From Reddybacter sp041277045 (lineage in GTDB: Bacteria; Pseudomonadota; Gammaproteobacteria; Pseudomonadales; Porticoccaceae): a stretch of DNA of 64,000 bases. Under the pieces are notes generated by a model. It worked only from the letters and a program-made list of their open reading frames with translations. It had not been told where the DNA came from and searched no databases. The stretch covers positions 186,001-250,000 of the forward strand of contig JBGFSY010000004.1 of assembly GCA_041277045.1 (NCBI GenBank), read 5' to 3'. The position numbers and the translations under genes were made by a program. This document shows positions 61,631 through 64,000 of the stretch, in pieces (positions within the stretch are counted from its first letter, which is position 1; each line of letters starts with the position of its first letter).

Positions 61631-64000
61631 CTATTTTTCCTTAATTAATAGCTTTAGGTTATAAAGCGCATCGAGAGCGGCTCGAGGTGTGAGTTCGTCG
61701 GGCTCGAGTAGGCTGAGTGTATCGAGCAGTTTTGTATTGGTCGGTGCACTGAACAGGTCACTTTGTTGCGGTGGCGGCGCTGACGCGACTATGTTGCCTG
61801 AATTCGATGGGCTTTCTAGTCGCTGTAGTTCCAGGCGGGCGCTGTCGATTACCTCACTCGGCAAGCCAGCCAGACGAGCGACCTGTATGCCGTAACTTTG
61901 GCTGGCCGGGCCGTTTTGAACGCGATGCAGGAAGACGATATCGTCATTGTATTCAGAGGCATCGAGATGGACATTGGCGACATTGTCGATAGTTTCTGCC
62001 AGCGTGGTGAGTTCAAAATAATGGGTGGCGAACAGGCAAAAGGCACTCACTTGTTCGGCCAGGTGGATGGCGCAGGCCCATGCTAGCGACAGGCCATCAA
62101 AGGTACTGGTGCCACGGCCAATCTCATCCATTAATACCAGGCTTTGTTCGGTGGCATTGTGGAGAATGTTGGCGGTTTCCGTCATTTCTACCATGAATGT
62201 TGAACGCCCACCGGCAAGGTCGTCGGATGAGCCGATACGAGTGAAAATTCTGTCCACCATGCCAATACGTGCGGCCGTTGCGGGGACATGACTGCCGATA
62301 TGGGCAAGGAGCACAATCAGAGCGGCCTGACGCATATAGGTCGATTTACCACCCATATTAGGGCCGGTGATAATCAACATTTGGCGCTGTGTGTTGAACT
62401 CTAGATCGTTGGCGACGAAGGGCTTGTCCAGCACTTGTTCGACAACCAAATGACGGCCGTCGCTAAATTGAATGCCGGGCTCCTCACAGAGCTGAGCAGG
62501 GGATAAATTCAGTGTTTCGGCTCGCTCGGCGAGATTAACCAATACATCCAGTTCGGCGATAGCGCTAGCGCTTTGCTGTAGCGGGGCGAGCTCTTCATTG
62601 AGGCTGTCGATCAAGCTTTCGTAGAGAGTTTTTTCTCTGGCCAGCGCGCGACTTTTGGCGCTCAGGGCTTTGTCTTCGTAGCCTTTGAGCTCGGGTGTTA
62701 TGTAGCGCTCTGCATTTTTCAGCGTTTGACGGCGGATGTAGTGGGCAGGTGCCTGGTCGGACTGGCCCTTACTGATTTCAATAAAGTAGCCGTGTACGCG
62801 GTTGTAGCCCACTTTCAAGGTGGCGATACCGCTGGCTTCGCGCTCGCGTTTTTCCAGTTCAATTAAATAGCCGCCGGCATTGGTACTGATGGCGCGCAGC
62901 TCGTCTAACTCATCGTCAAAACCCTCGGCAATAACACCGCCTTCTCGAATGACCACTGGGGGGTTTTCGATAACCGCTTTATTGAGCAATGACACGAGAT
63001 CTGGAAAGGTGGCGATTTGTGTACTTAATGCGTTCAGGCGAAGGGCCGAGGTAGAACCGAGTGTCGCGTGCAGTTCGGGAAGAATCGTCAGAGAGTCACG
63101 GAGTCGCGCAAGGTCGCGAGGGCGGGCTGAACGTAGTGCGATACGGGCGAGAATGCGTTCAATATCGCCGATATTTTTTAAGGCGGCGGCGCTGCTTTCG
63201 TGTCGATAATCAGCTTGTAGCTCGAGAATAGCCTGTTGTCTGGCCTGTAAAATGTCGAGCCGGCGCAGGGGGCGGTTGAGCCAGCGCTGTAATAAACGCC
63301 CGCCCATGGCGGTGGCAGTATTGTCCATCACCGCCAGTAAGGTGTGCTCTTGTCCACCGCTGGGGTTGGTGTCGATCTCGAGATTGCGTCGGGTGGCAGC
63401 ATCAAGAATAACGCTGTCATCGCGGTTTTCATGGTGAATGCCGCGCACGTGGGGCATGGCGGTGCGCTGGGTTTCTTTGGCGTAACTGAGCAGGCAGCCA
63501 GCAGCCATCAGTGCCAGGTTCAAATGTTCGCAGCCAAAGCCCGTTAAGTCCCGTGTTGCAAATTGATCGCAAAGGCTGGTGCGCGCCGTGTCGAGGTCAA
63601 AATCCCAGGGCGGTTGGCGGCGCAGCCCTTTAAAATTATCGACCAGGCCACTTTCAGCGAGGCTTTCGCTGACTAATAGCTCAGCAGGATTAAGACGCTG
63701 TAATTCGCCGAGCAGGGCATCTTCTCCTTCGACTTCGAGTACCAGAAATCGCCCACTGCCGATATCGAGACTGGCGATGCCGAAGTGCTTGTCGTTTGAG
63801 CTAATGGCAACTAGCAGGTTTTCATGGCTGCCTTGTAACAGTGCTTCATCGGTAATCGTGCCCGGTGTGACGATGCGAACGACATCGCGATCAACAGGGC
63901 CTTTGCTAGTGGCAGGGTCGCCAATCTGTTCGCAAATGGCGATCGATTCGCCGAGCTTAACCAAGCGAGCCAGGTAATTGTCGGCGGCGTGAAAGGGTAT
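61631..64000 (-). CDS. mutS: DNA mismatch-repair ATPase MutS (5' end outside window)
   Basis: The 3' part of mutS (at least 777 residues). The reading frame stays open to the right edge, so the true start lies beyond 64000; the missing part includes the Phe-x-Glu mismatch-contact motif. The connector and lever domains (about 100-500 of the visible part) lead to Walker A GPNMGGKSTYMRQ and Walker B LVLMDEIGRGTSTFDG. The C-terminus ends in a short helical tail (LDALYNLKLLIKEK). MutS recognises mismatches and signals to MutL. It is read towards fdxA. Confidence 0.96.
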   Translation of the reverse strand: MPFHAADNYLARLVKLGESIAICEQIGDPATSKGPVDRDVVRIVTPGTITDEALLQGSHENLLVAISSNDKHFGIASLDIGSGRFLVLEVEGEDALLGELQRLNPAELLVSESLAESGLVDNFKGLRRQPPWDFDLDTARTSLCDQFATRDLTGFGCEHLNLALMAAGCLLSYAKETQRTAMPHVRGIHHENRDDSVILDAATRRNLEIDTNPSGGQEHTLLAVMDNTATAMGGRLLQRWLNRPLRRLDILQARQQAILELQADYRHESSAAALKNIGDIERILARIALRSARPRDLARLRDSLTILPELHATLGSTSALRLNALSTQIATFPDLVSLLNKAVIENPPVVIREGGVIAEGFDDELDELRAISTNAGGYLIELEKREREASGIATLKVGYNRVHGYFIEISKGQSDQAPAHYIRRQTLKNAERYITPELKGYEDKALSAKSRALAREKTLYESLIDSLNEELAPLQQSASAIAELDVLVNLAERAETLNLSPAQLCEEPGIQFSDGRHLVVEQVLDKPFVANDLEFNTQRQMLIITGPNMGGKSTYMRQAALIVLLAHIGSHVPATAARIGMVDRIFTRIGSSDDLAGGRSTFMVEMTETANILHNATEQSLVLMDEIGRGTSTFDGLSLAWACAIHLAEQVSAFCLFATHYFELTTLAETIDNVANVHLDASEYNDDIVFLHRVQNGPASQSYGIQVARLAGLPSEVIDSARLELQRLESPSNSGNIVASAPPPQQSDLFSAPTNTKLLDTLSLLEPDELTPRAALDALYNLKLLIKEK

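Overview
The window reads as a contiguous stretch of a Gammaproteobacterium chromosome, most likely a free-living marine member of the Cellvibrionales/Spongiibacteraceae type. This placement is an inference. It rests on the rpoS-fdxA-mutS neighbourhood shared with Pseudomonas and Cellvibrionales, the RNase E/RluC divergent pair, PhaD/PhaF-like genes, and many acyl-CoA catabolism and alpha/beta hydrolase genes. I see no prophage, insertion sequence or CRISPR array.

Layout. 0-7 kb: a NAD-kinase-like protein, two VOC-fold proteins, a minus-strand acyl-CoA catabolic cluster (alpha-methylacyl-CoA racemase and two overlapping acyl-CoA dehydrogenases), and an RluA-type pseudouridine synthase. 7-13.5 kb: an HSL-type hydrolase, a PhaD-like regulator divergent from a PhaF-like phasin with an AAKKP tail, a heavily decayed hydrolase/acyl-CoA-ligase fusion gene (pseudogene, about 2.4 kb), and another alpha/beta hydrolase. 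13.8-20.4 kb: a complete thiamine operon thiC-thiO-thiS-thiG-thiE-thiF(rhodanese)-thiD behind a TPP riboswitch with a visible promoter. 20.5-25.3 kb: a NorR-like AAA+ regulator lacking the sigma-54 contact loop, a MOSC protein, an FMN-barrel protein and an AMP/thymidine phosphorylase homologue. 25.3-36.2 kb: two flavoproteins, RRM and VF530 small nucleic-acid-binding proteins, a six-PAS hybrid histidine kinase, a TauE-type permease, an amidohydrolase, a HemD-like protein and a HopJ-family protein. 36.4-42.9 kb: a tetR-adaptor-RND-TolC efflux operon. 43-47.2 kb: a membrane methyltransferase, RsmE, tRNA-Arg(CCU), an SLC13 permease and a class II aldolase.

47.4-54.2 kb is the least understood part: a HupE/UreJ protein with a membrane-anchored partner, a lipoprotein with a C-terminal CxxCH haem motif, a DUF6152-like exported protein, two mutually related exported proteins, two related small membrane proteins and a 51-residue membrane ORF. 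Strong inverted repeats and two copies of an operator-like palindrome lie in or beside it. It is the best candidate here for an undescribed envelope system, but its function cannot be read from sequence alone.

54.5-64 kb: tRNA-Ser(UGA), rne with a long leader, rluC, a HAD phosphatase, rpoS (without nlpD beside it), fdxA and mutS, which runs off the right edge. Thiamine synthesis, fatty/branched acyl-CoA oxidation, PHA-granule proteins and RpoS/RNase E housekeeping fit an oligotrophic heterotroph that stores carbon.
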